A DNA stretch of 64,000 nucleotides from Escarpia spicata (GCA_963995525.1 OZ023206.1:62184994-62248993), one strand, 5' to 3'; shown: positions 1-12,830, numbered from the stretch's first letter. Numbers and translations are program-made. The notes: a model not told the origin generated them from the letters alone.

Positions 1-450
1 TGTATACATGTTTCATATTAATGCTACATCAGTGCTATACTTAACATTATGTATCAATACAGATTATTATTATTATTATTATAATAACATAATGACACTT
101 GAAGATTAATATATTTATTGAGGGAAGAGACGTGCAAGATCCGGAGATCGATTGCATTTTGTTTGACTAATCATCTAACATTATTAATAAAGTATTCAAA
201 AGAATCATCATCAAAATTACTGCAAATAGTTTCCATCACCACTCGCTGCAGTGAGAAATGCATTTAACGCAACACAATTACTCACAAAGTGTAGATTACC
301 CAGTCTCTAACTAAGTCACCATTAATTGGCTTATTCTGTAGTGTCGCTGAATGTCTTATTTGTTACTGGTAATGATTAATTCTGATGTGATTCACTGTCA
401 CTTGATGAAACATGTCTGTGTTTCACGTGACACATCTACACCACATCGTC
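1..450. other. AT-rich sequence without a recognisable gene
   Basis: No open frame of note and no match to the other repeats of the window. A short TTA/ATT microsatellite lies near 64-85. It precedes the 3' end of the minus-strand hAT-like transposase and may include that transposon's 3' end, but I could not find a terminal inverted repeat. Confidence 0.5.
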
Positions 451-3044
451 CTAACACTCCCACTCATCACTAGAGTCCGAGTCAACAGTGTCCTCTGATG
501 GCAAATTAAGTGCTGTCAAGTAGGAGTCTAAGGTTGGCTCTGCTTCTGGTTCAGTCTTTTCATTTGCCACCTGATTCACAACCTCTCCAAGTGTCACCGA
601 CTGACTGGGTGGTTGACTTTCCTTTGGCAGCTTCCTCCTCTTCTTGTTTGCAAGCCAAACTTGAACGACCTTTTGCATGAACTGCCTGAATGCTGGTGAG
701 GACACATCAGGACCATTCAAGCAGATATGCAGCAGGCTGGCCAGGAGGTCATTTTTTATTTTAGAGCACAACCTGTTCTTCTGCCACTCGAGGATGCTTG
801 CTGCTCGCTCTGGCCAGACATTGAACACAGGCAGGACAAGAGCCACTTCTTCCACTGCACACAGGATGGGGTAGTGGTTCTTCATAGCTGGATTCTGCAG
901 CTTGATCAGGCACCACTCTGTTGCAGAGCTGCTGCCATCTATGACGGTCTGTGGCACATCTTCCATCCAAGCTGCTACGTCGTACTTAGCGAGCTGCCAC
1001 TCGACTCCTAGCTTTTCCTGGAGGCATTCTTCATCGGCAAACATGCGCTTGCCCAGATTTCTGATCCACCTGCAGCCGTACTGCTGGAACTGTGTGTTCT
1101 GTCTGCCAGGTAGTGCTAGGATGTCAAATACCTGGACACATATCAGGATGGGTGATTCTTCTGCAAAGCGCCGGTCAATGTTTTGGATCAATGCCTCGAT
1201 GTAGCTGGTGGTGATTGATTCCAGCAATTGGCGCTGCGCTGGGCTTGGTACTGTTTGTTCCACAGTGCCCGAACTGATATTAACCATGCTGAGCCTGGTC
1301 GTAGGTCTTTCTCCAGTTCCTTTATGTGGTCCAAGGAGGTGGACACGACATTCAGATGGTCTCTGGCAGTGGCAAGTGTTGGGTTGATCTTCGCAAAAGA
1401 CACCACACCGGCTTGGAAGCACCTGCTAACTGTGCTTAGGATGGGGAATACAGCCTTCAGGAGGTACACGACTCCAATGAACTTAACATATTTCATATTT
1501 GTCATCAAGCCGCATACAATGGCATCATGCTCCAACGAATTCAACGTGATCATGATTGCTGCATAATCCAACCACACGCCTTGAATAGCTTTGTCCACAG
1601 ACAGCCACCTCGTCCTGCATGTCTTCTGCAGTTTGTGTCCGATTTTCTGGCGTTTCTGCTGTGAAGCTGGAAGTTGCATTTCTTGGAGGGGTAAATGCGT
1701 CTTCGAGAAGGCAGCTGTCTTGGTACAAGAGTACTCTAGGAATTTCCAGAGTTGCACAAGGATTCGTTCTATCTCACCAATGTACCGGACGCTGTCGTTG
1801 GCATCACCACAGGCTAGAGCAAGTCTGGCACACACAGTGGATGCTGATCATCATAGGGTTCAGTCGCTTCAGCTGGGTTGCGACGCCAGATCTTCGGCCT
1901 ACCATAACTGCTGCTCCATCAGAAGAAAACCCAGTGCACTTCTCAATGTCCAGTTCACACCGAGCTAGCGCGTCGGTTATGCTTGTTGTGATGCACTCAG
2001 CATTTGCCCTGGATTCCGATTCCAACAGATCTGTCACATTGAGGAACCTTACCTCAACCTCCCACTAGCAGTGCTGTAGTACTGTACGAACTGTATGTTC
2101 AGTTCCTTCACCGAAATGTCGGTCACACTATCAACCATAAATCAACCATCAACCATAAGCCGATGTGCTTGATCAAGTCCAAGATTGAGCAGAAATTTAT
2201 GTATGCCATTCGATGTTTCCCTAACCAATACAGTGCTGTGAAACCGCCATAGAGTATTTCATTATTGCAGGTCCTCCGTTCGTTTAGTTTCATTTGGAAT
2301 ACAGAGTTCCGTCGTACCATCTCTGCTTCCACTGCGTTCTTATGTCTTGTGGATCTGGCATGCTCTTGCAAGGCATCGCTTTGCATCCGGACTGCGGGGT
2401 TCCAGGCCATATGATTTCTGTTTATTCTTGATGTTGTGCGTTTGGTGAAATCTGCAGAGAACACAATACATCCCTTCGTCTGGAATGAAAACAAGCCACC
2501 AGATGCCTGTTTCTTCATCAAATGTCAGATCTCTGTTTGATATCCAGTTGTGATCAAACTGCTTTCGTCCTTTCTTTTTGGTGAAGTTACAGGGAAGATG
2601 AGACTGTACGCAGTGATAGAAGCTGTGTGTGCCTGGTTTGTTCTCAAACAAATCATTCACTAGTGTCAGCATTTGGTCAGAATCACGAGCTATCCGGCAT
2701 GGCCGACTAATTGTTGCTTTGGGCCTTGTGCTGCTGCTGCTGCTTCTGCTTGCTGTTCCAGTTGCCGTTGCAGCCAGTCTAGCAGTTGTTGCTGTTGACC
2801 TTGGGTCGCTGCTGGTTGCTGTTGCACTTGCTTTTGCAGCCAGGCTAGCAATTGTTGCTGTTGACCTTGGGTCGCTGCTGCTTGCTGTTCCACTTGCTTT
2901 TGTAACCAGGCTAGCAGTTGTTGCTGTGGACCTTGGGTCGCTGCTGCTTGCTGTTGCACCTTTTGTGGCCAATGCTGATATTCTGCCATACTTGCTTTCT
3001 GTGGTAGTAGTGCTTTTGTTGCTGGCATTGCCAGTTTCTGTCAC
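451..3044 (-). pseudogene. hAT-superfamily (ZNF862-like) transposase, frameshifted
   Basis: Minus-strand coding fragments in several frames, read from 3044 down to 451, together look like a hAT transposase of the ZNF862/TTF-zinc-finger type. The N-terminal piece (3044-2340) carries a TTF-like zinc finger (CVLCRFH near its end, continuing in another frame with HARSTRHKNA). The middle pieces (2037-1804, 1835-1188) carry FSSDGAAVMVG and CRTRWLS, both typical of this group. The last piece (1422-451) has an hATC-like dimerisation region (ERAASILEWQKNRL...HICLNGPD). At least three frame changes mean it cannot make one protein, unless introns that I cannot place explain some of them. Terminal repeats and a target duplication were not found. 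A domesticated ZNF862 relative is the alternative, but the breaks favour a dead transposon. Confidence 0.7.
2745..2985. repeat. Roughly 63-66-bp coding tandem repeat (about 4 copies)
   Basis: Inside the N-terminal part of the hAT-like gene, a unit containing CTTGGGTCGCTGCTG recurs about four times. On the minus strand it encodes repeats of the type SSDPRSTAT-ASLA-KA, a low-complexity Ser/Thr/Ala tract ahead of the zinc finger. Confidence 0.75.
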
Positions 3045-3120
3045 AGTCGATTGTTGCTCCTCACTATTCTCATCACAGATGGATTCTGCACATAATGTTG
3101 TACGTCTTGTTAGTAAATGA

Positions 3121-3900
3121 TCAAGTTTCCGTTGTTATTATATTTTATATAATAAATCTACTAGTTAGTGTTGATTTTTAAAGCGTAAAATAAGTACAAA
3201 ATATGCTGTCAAATAAAAGGACGATTGTCGTAATTGCCATAGCATAGCCGACAATGCCGCCACATCAGTTAGTATCATGGATATATCGTTGCATGTCCTA
3301 CGTATGTGCATCGTCAAAATCGGTGTCATCTTGGTATTATGTCGTTGTTATCTTCTGTTTTAATATTTCCTTGAACAGTTATGTTGCACATGCTCCTCCA
3401 ATTTGTAGTATGCCTGGTTTGCGTGCTATAATTCGGTGTAATTGTTGTAGGTTTGAGAAAACCGGCACAATACCGCACTGTCATGGAATTTCGCGATGCA
3501 CAAACTTGGGACACGCATGTCTAGTATATATCTTTCTATTTCAGTGTGTGAAATTATAATTAGTCTGAAAGATTAATTATTATGCTTATGTTTATATCAA
3601 CGATGTGTGGCTATGAACTTAATTGTTTGGCAATCAGATAACTATCCAGGAAGTGTTATAGACTTCAGTCTAGCCGGAACAAACGCGATAGCGAACGTAA
3701 GGCCACTCGCACTATGCCACGCCTAGCGTTATGCTAGCAAGCCAAGGGGTTCGCCACGCGCTAGCAGCGTATGCTAAACAGTTTCGTAAAACGTCGGTAA
3801 TAATGGACTATTCAGATGTTATTTGTTGGCCAAGTTCGGTTACTTTAACATTTCGGGAATAAATTACCTTTTCTTATAAATTTGCTTTAACAAAATTTGC
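3121..3900. other. No gene recognised; possible 5' flank of the hAT-like element
   Basis: AT-rich, with only short frames (for example 3254-3559) that have no recognisable domain. It lies just upstream of the minus-strand transposase and could be its 5' region. Confidence 0.4.
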
Positions 3901-3959
3901 TATTGATGACTGTCTCTTAGACATTTCATGTTTTCGGACTAGCGCCCCCAAACACGCCA

Positions 3960-4080
3960 CTACAGATTAGTTGCTGATCTCTCCGAGAGGTGCGGGGAGT
4001 TTGCTGATATATCCGCCAGGTGCGGGTGTATGCTGATCTCTCCGCCAGGCGCGGCGTGGTTATCGATCTTTCCTCTAGGG
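3960..4080. repeat. Short tandem repeat with TGCTGATCTCTCCG units
   Basis: Three to four imperfect units of about 30 bp, each with TGCTGAT(C/A)T(C/A)TCCG followed by a GGTGCGGG-like stretch. No function apparent. Confidence 0.6.
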
Positions 4081-4312
4081 CAAAGCATTTGTTACGAACT
4101 ACGATGACCGGAGGTTTACGTGTCGTGATCATCATAGAACGCTAACTTAGTTGTGCCCCTCAGAGACTTCCACGCTGCAATCTTTAACACAAAAGCGGGC
4201 CGTCATTAGCCGACGCCGGTGACAATAAAAAATCTGCCTTCGTCTACGATAGCCAGGTACATGAACCTTCATAGCCGTAAATTACCCGGGTCCCGGCTCT
4301 TAACAAAAACCC

Positions 4313-4530
4313 TAGACATATACAGTCTAGTGTCAACCACGTGAAAACAGTGTCTATTACTTGCAAAGTTGCAATGCAGTGTAAACAGTGTACTGTAGGT
4401 CTTGCCAGACGTTCATGTTCTCTGTTATGAATGAAAATTACAAATTCACTCAGTCATTTCATTATGCATAGTACGACATATACAGTCTAGTGCCAACCAC
4501 GTGAAAACAGCGTCTATTACTTGCAACAAT
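4313..4530 (+). repeat. Direct repeat pair of about 55 bp
   Basis: The segment with GACATATACAGTCTAGTG, CCACGTGAAAACAG and TCTATTACTTGCAA occurs at about 4315-4368 and again at about 4474-4527 with few differences. The rest of 4081-4960 shows no gene or other recognisable structure. Confidence 0.7.
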
Positions 4531-5000
4531 AATCATATAACATATATTTTCCAAATACGAAACGCCGCGCTAGTGAACGTGAGCGATAAAGGGGAAATGC
4601 CTAGAATACACTTGCCAAATTGATAACTAAAAGTTCTGGTTCTTTCTTGTTCTTTTTAAAACTTAGATTCTACAGTTTATAAAGAATGTGAGAGCGCTTA
4701 ATAGTGCTTGTATATCTAACAATAGATGAGTACTTTTTTTCTCGAAAATGTCCGTGCTCTCGTGTCACTCAAATTCAACTTACGACTATTAACTTTTCAG
4801 ATCCTAAAAACATGACGGTTACACTGGTTTGCTCCCTTGGTTATCAATAAGTGAATTCGTCACCAGGTATCAATAGAAAACGACATAAATGTATAACATG
4901 CAGCAATTCAAAATGAGCCTAAAAAAAATACCGAGTGGGCGGAACTGAACTTGTCAACATTTAGTGCGCATGACCAGAACCTGCCAACCTCCTCTGGTGT

Positions 5001-5479
5001 GTGGTCTTCGGACAGCCGCCACGACAGGCTCCTGAAGTCATCGCGCTTGACGCACACTGCCACCTAAAACAAATCCAGCAGAGGGGGATTTCCGCCCAGA
5101 ACAGGGGCGGGGCCCATTCCGTGTTTGGCACGGACCTTGTCCGGGCTTGGGAGGAGGTCTTCCTGGAGTGGGGAGTGACAGTGGAACTCAGTTGCTGGCT
5201 ATAGTGGACAGCCGAGTGTTTCCCGGAGAATGGCAACGGCCTGTCCTGAAGGGTATCACTGTTGGTCACCGCACTGTGGTTGTGAAAACAACCCATCGGG
5301 CTCACCCTCGGCTGGTCAAACCATTCGATGGGAACGCATGGGGCCGGTTATCAGCCATGATCTACACTGTCGACTGCTGCGCGACTGGGGAGTGTGGGCT
5401 CGATTACACGGAACCTCCCCATTCGCTGCCCGCTCAGCGACACCTGTTCCAACGGCAGATTGTCACGCCTTTTCGATGA
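5001..5479 (+). pseudogene. TatD-like metal-dependent hydrolase fragment, frameshifted
   Basis: Two overlapping plus-strand frames (5001-5204, then 5147-5479) give a TatD-family pattern. The first has ALDAHCHL, resembling the N-terminal metal-binding D-x-H-x-H motif of TatD nucleases. The second has AHPRLVK, then GECGLDYTEPP and QRHLFQRQI, resembling the conserved GEIGLDY...Q..VF..Q core. A frame change near 5190-5200 and the loss of the C-terminal half make it nonfunctional. TatD enzymes are metal-dependent DNases/hydrolases. The assignment rests on motifs only. It runs directly into a Polinton protease 3' fragment. Confidence 0.65.
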
Positions 5480-5735
5480 AGGCTTTTTTTAATGGTTTCG
5501 GCACTGATTTGGTGGCAAACGATTGCCGTGTGTTTGATTGGCTTAAACAATTGAGATAAGTTACACCGTAGTATCGTGTTTCGACACTGATTCATGTGCA
5601 TTTTATGTCTACTTCCGACGTCGATTGTATATAGTATAGCTTTGTTTGTTTCGTGAGTAGTTTCGCTACGGATTGACTTTTGCTACTTGTTTCGATATTG
5701 ATCGGCACCGTGTTTCATTGACAACCAGGTATCAT
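5478..5735 (+). pseudogene. 3' tail of a Polinton cysteine-protease gene plus its downstream sequence
   Basis: The frame ending at 5559 reads FGTDLVANDCRVFDWLKQL, nearly identical to the C-terminus of the intact protease of Polinton A at 35,500-35,574. The following non-coding sequence also matches: ACCGTGTTTCATT and TATCATCATTAAC at about 5707-5745 correspond to 35,576-35,625. This is a third Polinton copy in the window, reduced to the protease tail. The rest of that element is missing. Confidence 0.85.
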
Positions 5736-5759
5736 CATTAACTTCGCCAGAACCTGCAT

Positions 5760-7600
5760 ACACACAAAGCCACAGGCCCATATTCCATTCCAGCCTGCAC
5801 TCTGAAGACTACGTTACATACTATTTCGTTTAGTTTATTGATATTACTATTTGCATAAAAAATATTAGTATCGTCTCCAAAGACAGTGTATTTTACTATA
5901 TTAGATATGTCACACATATCATTAACGTATAGAATGAATAGTTTGGGGCCCAAGATCGAACCCTGTGGGACACCACATGAAATATTGCGCACAGCAGAAT
6001 TACATTTGTCAATGGACACACAATGTTTTCTGTTTTCTAGATAACTCTTTAACCAGTTAAATGCCACACCACGGATACCAAGAAATTCCTTTTTTTTACA
6101 TAACAGTTTTTGATTGACAGTGTTATATGCCTTTTTTAAATCGATAAAAACACCAATTGCATATTTTTTGGCATCCAATGATAGGGTTATTCCATCAACA
6201 TGATCTATTAGTGCGTGACATGTTGACATATTTTGTTGAAATCCATATTGGCTTGGGTTTATTAGTTTGTGTTTGGTAATAAAGCTATCTAAACAAGAAC
6301 TGAACAATTTGTTGAATATTTTTGAGAATTGTGGTAATAATGAAATAGGCCTATAATTAGTGCACATGTACTTCTCCCCAGACTTAAAGAATGGGATAAC
6401 CTTTGGTATTTTAATTTCCTCCGAGAATACTCCAGTAGTGAAATATAGATTACAAATATAAGTGATAGGTTTTGCGATGGACTTAATAACTTTGTTGACC
6501 AACTGCATACTAATGTCTTCGCAATCTGTGGATGTTTTAGTTTCCCAATTGTTCACAGCTCGAATAACTTCCTCTTCGTTATTTAGATTATTTATGTTTT
6601 CTAGGTAGTCATAAATATAAACATTTGTTGGTGCCGTTATATCCTTTAACAGCTCAGGACCGACATTATTAAAATAATTGTTAAACATGTTTGTTACATC
6701 TTCCTTATTACTATTGGTCACGCCATAATTTACAAACTGATCTGGGTAGTGATTTCCTAAACGAGGTGTTCCCGTTACAGTTTTAAGTACTTTCCAGGTG
6801 CCAGCAATGTCATTTTTCTTCTGTGCGAGTAAACTGCTATAATAGTGTTTCTTAGTGGATCTGAGAAAACCTGTAATTTATTGTTATATGATTTATATCT
6901 AGTTTCCGAGATAATTGATCTGGATGATAGAAATGCTTTATAGAAATAATTTTTTTAGACATGCGTTTCTGAATCCTTTAGTAAACCAAGGTTTTTTAAA
7001 ACTAATTGTTAATACTGTAGGTCGTACAGTTGACACGGGACAATGTTTGTTGTACGTTTGAGTAAAATCATGAAGAAAGTTGTCATATGCTATATTTGCA
7101 TTTTCACTACCGATAGCAGTATGCCAAGAATTTTGCATTAAGTCACATATCAATGCATTGAAGTTTTCTTCGCTAAGATGACGAATACACTTGTTAGAAA
7201 GTTCGTTCACATTACGTTTTACAGTACAATGGCACAGGGCAAATACAGGAAGATGATCACTGATGTAATTTACCAATAGACCACTATCAATCTTGTTCTC
7301 ATGCTCAGAAGTAAAAATGTTGTCTATAGGGGTTGCAGAGGTCGTAGTAATTCTGCTAGGTCTATTAATTAAAGGGTATAGACCAAGACTATACATAAGA
7401 TCTACAAATTGCTTGGGTCCACTATGACTATCACATTTAAGCAAACCTGTATTTAAATCACTACATGCATATATGGTTTTGGTGCAACGTATACGACTAA
7501 ACAACTGTTCAATATTGTCATTAAATGAAACCATGTTAGACCCAGGGCACCTATCTACACACACCTAACCAGTGCAGTTCTGTGTCGGTTAATTTCACAT
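5760..7600 (-). mobile_element. Non-LTR retrotransposon fragment 1 (endonuclease plus RT), broken
   Basis: Minus strand. The frame 7564-6938 is the C-terminal part of an AP-type endonuclease (NYISDHLPVFALC, the SDH motif). The frame 6721-5738 is a reverse transcriptase with NYRPISLLPQFSKIFNK, a GVFIDLKKAYNTV motif A, CGVPQGSILGPKLF, and FGDD where FADD/YADD is usual. The protein runs into unrelated sequence shortly after the catalytic box, so the RT thumb and 3' end are absent. That 3' loss is unlike normal 5' truncation and suggests a later deletion or insertion at about 5.8 kb. No intact polyprotein remains. Confidence 0.85.
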
Positions 7601-7768
7601 TCAACAGTAACACATTCTAGTACGCTATCAACTACTACTTCAATACACTCTGCACGTGTTGTGCAATCGACGTCACCATCAGGTAAAGCGATATATGTAA
7701 TCGTAACTGCCAGGACACAAATCCCCAGAAAAATAAATATTGTGCAAATCAGCTCGCCGTAGTGATCC

Positions 7769-10700
7769 GTGCAACTTAGTTCACGTTTCTACACTACGAG
7801 CCTGACAAAGAACACTCTCTTAGTCGCTGTCCGTGATGCTCGATCTGTCAGAAATAAACCGTTAACCATAAATGAATTCGTGACCGACCACGACATTGAA
7901 ATCGTAACCATAACGGAAACGTGGCTGAACAAGAACAGCGACAAATCGATAATCGCCGAACTGACGCCGAAAGAATATACGTTCACCAACGTTCCTCGTG
8001 CGGCTGGACGCGGTGGTGGTGTCGGCGTCATCCACAGGAACACGTTACCATGCAAGATGCTCCCTAAAACGAACTATGAGTCTTTCGAACTGATGCGTAT
8101 CCGGTTCACTGGAGCCACTTCTAGAACGTTCAACCTGTGCACGTTCTACCGCCCGCCATCATCAGCTACAATTCCCAGGCCGATGGCGGATTTCTATCTG
8201 GAAGTAGAACATCCTTTTCCGAGAGGTGTCGACATGTATAACACCAATGTGCATTACGGGTGACTTCAACATCAGATACGACGTTGAGGTAGAGGCCCGG
8301 CCGCACGTGCCACCACTGGACTCACACAATTTCACTCAACACGTCGCAGCGCCTACGTAGTCTTCAGGCCACACATTCGACTTTGTGTTAACACCGAAAA
8401 ATTACAATCTCGCTACTTCTGTTGACGTTATTCCGATATCTATATCAGACCACTACTTGGTATGCTACGACATAAGCACCCAAAGGCCAGCTAAGACATC
8501 GACACATATAGTAAAACGCAATTACCGCTCGTTTGACGCCAATTTTTTCAACAGTGACATTCGATCAACTTGTGAGTGTGAGTCACTATCAGCCATGGTG
8601 TCAACATCCAGCGCAGCGGAACTCGTCACTGGTTACAATGCTTCATTAAGAACATGCATTGACAAACATGCACCAGAGCGACGGACTGCCATGAGGGGTA
8701 ATATACCAAACCCGTGGTACAACTGCAACATCGATGACGCGAGGAGACAACGGCGAAAGAACGAGTCGTTGTGGGGACGCACAAAGCTTGAGATTCATCG
8801 ACACATGTACGTTGATGGACGCGATGAGTGCAACAAGCTTATTGCCCTCTCGGAAACCAACTACTATCGAGATAAACGTGAACGCTGACAACAGAAGCAT
8901 GTTCAACATCGTGAACTCGCTGAGTGGGAAGCCATCACGTTCATACCCCGAATACGACTCCGTTGTTGCCTGTTGGCTATTTCAACAAAAAGGCAACAAA
9001 AATTTGACTCGGCTTACTTCCAGACATCGCATCACACCGCCGCGTGAAACACGTCGCTTTGTCATACCAATTGACACAATTACACCTACAACAACACGTG
9101 AAATAACGGCTATCATCGCTAGAATGTGTACGTTTTGCACACTTGATCAGTTACCAGCCGATCATATAAAACTTGCGATCATCGTTGCCGACATAACAAA
9201 TGCGTGTTTGGCAGAAGGAACAATGCCGGATGAACTGAAGCGAGCACTTGTGTATCCCTTTCTGAAGAAGCCTTCACTGTGTAAGGATACCTTAAGTAAC
9301 TACCACCCAGTCAGCAATCTGTCCCAACTTTCGAAATTGATTGAAAAGGTTGTTGGCCACAGACTGAACATTCACCTAGCCAATGAATCACTTACGGATA
9401 CATTTCAGTCCGCATACAAGCGAAACCACTCGACCGAGACAGCCCTACTGTGGGTAGTCAACGAGATGAGGACTGCGCTAGACCGTAGACAAGGTACGAT
9501 CGTCGTAGTCATCGATCTAAGCGCCGCAATTGACACGGTAGGTCACGCAATACTACTGGATCGCCTACAACGACGCTACGGAATCACCGGAGTGGTTTTC
9601 CATTGGCTGGAATCTTACCTAAGTAATCGCAAGCAGAGTGTCGTCATCGACCGCGTGTTATCCGGCGAGACGACTTTGTTAACGGGAGTGCCACAAGGGT
9701 CTGTGTTGGGACCACTATTATTTTCACTACATGTGCAGCCGATCGGTGATGTCATTCACAAACACGACTTAAAATATAACCACTACGCCGATAATCTACA
9801 ACTGTTCTGTCACTTCGACCTGGATGCATTATCTCTGGTGACCGCCATGCGTCGGACCGAGCGATGTATTGATGACGTGAAGGAGTGGATGACTTGGAAT
9901 TATTTGCTCATGAATGACACCAAAACAGAAATTCTATCGGTTGTTCCCAAATCGGCATCCGCCATCGTAAGTGGGCTCCTTGTACGCGTCGGGACAGATT
10001 AAATCAGTGCAACTGATCATGTTAGAAATCTCGGCTTCCACCTTGATAGACACCTGGATATTACTATGCAAGTGTCACGTACTATCAGCACTTGCTCGCT
10101 GCACCTGCGCAACATCGGGTTGATTCACCGTTACCTTACTCAACCGACAGCGGAACGGGTAGTCAATGCCATGATTACATCCCGTTTTAACTATTGCAAC
10201 TCTCTACTGTTCGGTACCTCAACCAATAACATCGGTCGATTGCAGCGACTCCAGAATGCCACCGCTCGCCTTATCACTCGACAGGTTCGTTGTGAAAGTG
10301 CGACCCCTATTCTTCGCGAACTGCACTGGCTACATATTCAACAGCGCACTGCATTCAAGATCGCTGTTCTTACGTACAAGGTGCTGCACGAAGACCTCTC
10401 GCCTATCTACATGCAGAAACTCGTGCGTGTCTACATGACAGCCAGGCGTCTTCGGTCTGTTGACTCCAACGCTCTAGTTGTTCCGAGAACACGCAGCAGA
10501 GCCGGTGACTGTAAATTTGCTCACGCAGCGGCAGCAGTGTGGAACGCTCTGCCGTCAAGCGTTACCAGCAAAACATGAATCATTTAAATCTGTCTTGAAG
10601 ACTCACCTGTTCACTGCAGCGTATATGTAACTCGGATGATAGCTGATTGATGTTTAACGTTTATTTATTATTTATTTATCATTTTTTATTTCATAGACAT

Positions 10701-10990
10701 TTTAGCCTAATTTATTGATGTATACATTAAATTTAGTTTATTTATTAAACTAATAATGACATGATCTTAACTATTTTATTTTAAGATATGTTATATCACA
10801 TTCCTTTGCTACTTCTACTTACATTTATTGTTTTAATTACTATTATTATTAGTTCATTTTATTTATGATATAACAACTATTGTTTTTATTCAAATGCATT
10901 GTTTTTAACAAACATTTGTATATTGTTGTAAAGCGCTGTGAACAACATTGAATGTGGCGCTAAACAAAATAACATGTTATTATTATTATT
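7769..10990 (+). mobile_element. L2-like non-LTR retrotransposon copy 2, degraded
   Basis: Plus strand, in several frames: endonuclease (7769-8263, ITETWLNKNSD; GDFNIRYD near 8255; SDHYLVCYD at about 8445-8470), RT (8884-10,002, NYHPVSNLSQLSKLIEK, NHSTETALLWV, GVPQGSVLGPLLF) and C-terminal region (10,066-10,578, RLQRLQNATARLITR). The catalytic box is YADN (about 9784-9795), so one metal-binding Asp is lost. The 3' end has the GTAAAGCGCTGTG...GGCGCTA-type tail followed by (ATT)n at about 10,977-10,990. The copy at 41-45 kb has the same kind of tail and the same HSTETALL block. Confidence 0.88.
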
Positions 10991-11250
10991 AAGCAGCACG
11001 ACAGGCGTTCGATACTTGAGCCGTCTGCTGTCAAGTATAACGCCGACATCACGAACAGTAGGCGTCAGTGATATGGCGAACCTACATACATCGATGGTAG
11101 GCACTACAGAAGGCAAGCGGACGGTAAGAGAAAAATAAATGATGGCTTCTGTTTTCATCGCGTCTAGTAGGAGATGGTTGCAATTCAGCCAGCGTCTTAT
11201 GTCGCGTGCACATTCGTCGATTTTTTGTAGTGCATCGGCATGATTCAATT
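10991..11250 (-). pseudogene. RT C-terminal fragment of another non-LTR retrotransposon
   Basis: Minus-strand frame with ALQKIDECARDIRRWLNCNH, LLLDAMKTEAI and VRDVGVILDSR, the region that follows the catalytic box in L2/CR1-type RTs. It is opposite in strand to the neighbouring copy 2, whose (ATT)n tail abuts it. Copy 2 therefore seems to have inserted into, or next to, this older fragment. Confidence 0.7.
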
Positions 11251-11260
11251 ATCGTGTAAA

Positions 11261-12090
11261 ATAATTCGCTGAACTAGCTTCCGATTATTATGCGAATGAG
11301 TCGTGACCGATAAAATTATCAAAAGGAAACGTGGGCCAGCTGCTGTTTATGTCACAGATTCAGCAAAGAAACGAAAGAAACTATATGGAATAAACGGAGA
11401 ATGAACATATCGACAGCTCATGACAGACGGATTAATTTAAAAGAAAAAACACCATCTCTCCACGCACGAAGCCGTCGTATGAGATTGTCATTGATGATGC
11501 ATTGAATGTTTGGAACTGTTTCTGTTGGAATATAAAAACACACGAAATTTCACCTATGGTACTATCATATTCCTGTTTCAGTATTTACATCTGGCTATAC
11601 ATTTTAAAGTTTAGTTTTAATTAAATGTTTAGATAACAGAAACTTATTGAAGCGCAGAAACATTCAATAATGAAACCGTTTTGTTTACACCATAAATCCA
11701 GCTGCTATTACCATAAGCAGTATAAATACAACATTATACTTCACATGAAATAATGTACAGTATTAAAATATCATACGTAGTTATCTACTTACCTATGTAC
11801 GCATGGTTTAATTTTAGTTTGAAAAATGTAGATTTATAAAGAGCATAATAACATTATTGTCGACAAAATATTAAAATATATTGCATCAGTGTAACAACAA
11901 GGGACATACCTCAGATAGATACATGTTTTATTTTGTACTGGGAGTGCAATATTTGTTCTGCCCATGATTTAGAGTAAAATATATTGAATTTATTTCTGTA
12001 GAACTCCCGTTTCGGTGACAACAAATAAAATGGCCATTGTATGATGGAAATAAAGTTGTAAAATTTAAAATCTTTAAAAGTAACACATAT
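11261..12090. other. No gene recognised
   Basis: AT-rich spacer with only short frames lacking domains (for example 11,911-12,177 minus). No repeat match found elsewhere in the window. Confidence 0.45.
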
Positions 12091-12097
12091 TAAAAAA

Positions 12098-12560
12098 AAT
12101 GGGCCAAGTGGCCCTGAAGTCCTTTGGACTAATACGTCTATATGTGACCCCGGCTGACCAAATGAGTGATAAGTCAAACAAAATAAAAATTGTTTACTTA
12201 CATCCTTGTAAATGTTTGGTAGGGTGCTTTACAAGGTTTCAAAAATTATATGACTGCTACAAAAATTGGCGAAGTTATGGAACAGTGAACATGGTAGGGG
12301 TCAAAAAGTGAAAATGAAGAAAACGGCTGAAATTATATATGCAAATGGATTGCATGGAAATATTACATGCACAACATTCAAGCGTGGCGTGTAATATTCA
12401 TGTTATGTTGCAATGATACACTGGAAGTACAAATGTGCTGCTACAAAGACTTATCAAGTTATGCCAGATTATGTCTTTATGTGTAAAACTAAGAGGACAG
12501 ATTATTTGAGAGCAAAAGGTAGACTCACTGTTTGACACAGTTTAAAACCTACAGGCAACT
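12098..12560 (+). repeat. Dispersed repeat R2, copy 1
   Basis: Starts with GGGCCAAGTGGCCCTGAAG, then TCCTTTGGACTAATACG. It is repeated with about 85-90 percent visible identity at about 13,764-14,240. Shared later blocks include GATACACTGGAAGTACAAAT and ACTAAGAGG(A/G)CAGATTATTTG. A partial third copy of the later block lies at about 12,717-12,830. Short frames in it (such as 12,099-12,311) follow the repeat and are probably not genes. Confidence 0.8.
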
Positions 12561-12612
12561 GTCCTGTTTAACAGGGGTCTAGTGGCTTAATTCTGTCTGT
12601 TGAAACGAGCTA

Positions 12613-12660
12613 CTGCCAGTGACCAATTACAGATTAGTCACAGTTTCCATCAAACAATAG
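12613..12660 (+). repeat. Dispersed repeat R1, partial copy
   Basis: CTGCCAGTGACCAATTACAG followed by ATTAGTCACAGTTTCCA. The same block occurs at about 15,671-15,710 and 57,703-57,742, on either side of Polinton B, where it was the insertion target. Confidence 0.8.
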
Positions 12661-12716
12661 CAGGCAGAGAATCTTAGCTCCACAGCTGGGTGTAATACAC
12701 ATCAAGTGATAAATAT

Positions 12717-12830
12717 ATGATACACTGGAAGTACAAATGTGCTGCTACAAAAATGTATAAAGTTATGCCAGATTATGTCTTTATGTATAAAATGAAGAGG
12801 ACAGATGATTTGAGATTAAAATGTTGTCTA
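12717..12830 (+). repeat. Dispersed repeat R2, partial third copy
   Basis: Matches the GATACACTGGAAGTACAAAT to GAGGACAGAT portion of the two longer R2 copies. The frame 12,717-13,061 begins in it and continues into unrelated sequence. I do not call it a gene. Confidence 0.7.

Noticed and set aside
2629..3120. Plus-strand 163-codon hydrophobic frame
   Set aside because: It is the antisense of the tandem repeat in the hAT-like gene; Leu/Val/Ala richness comes from the repeat.
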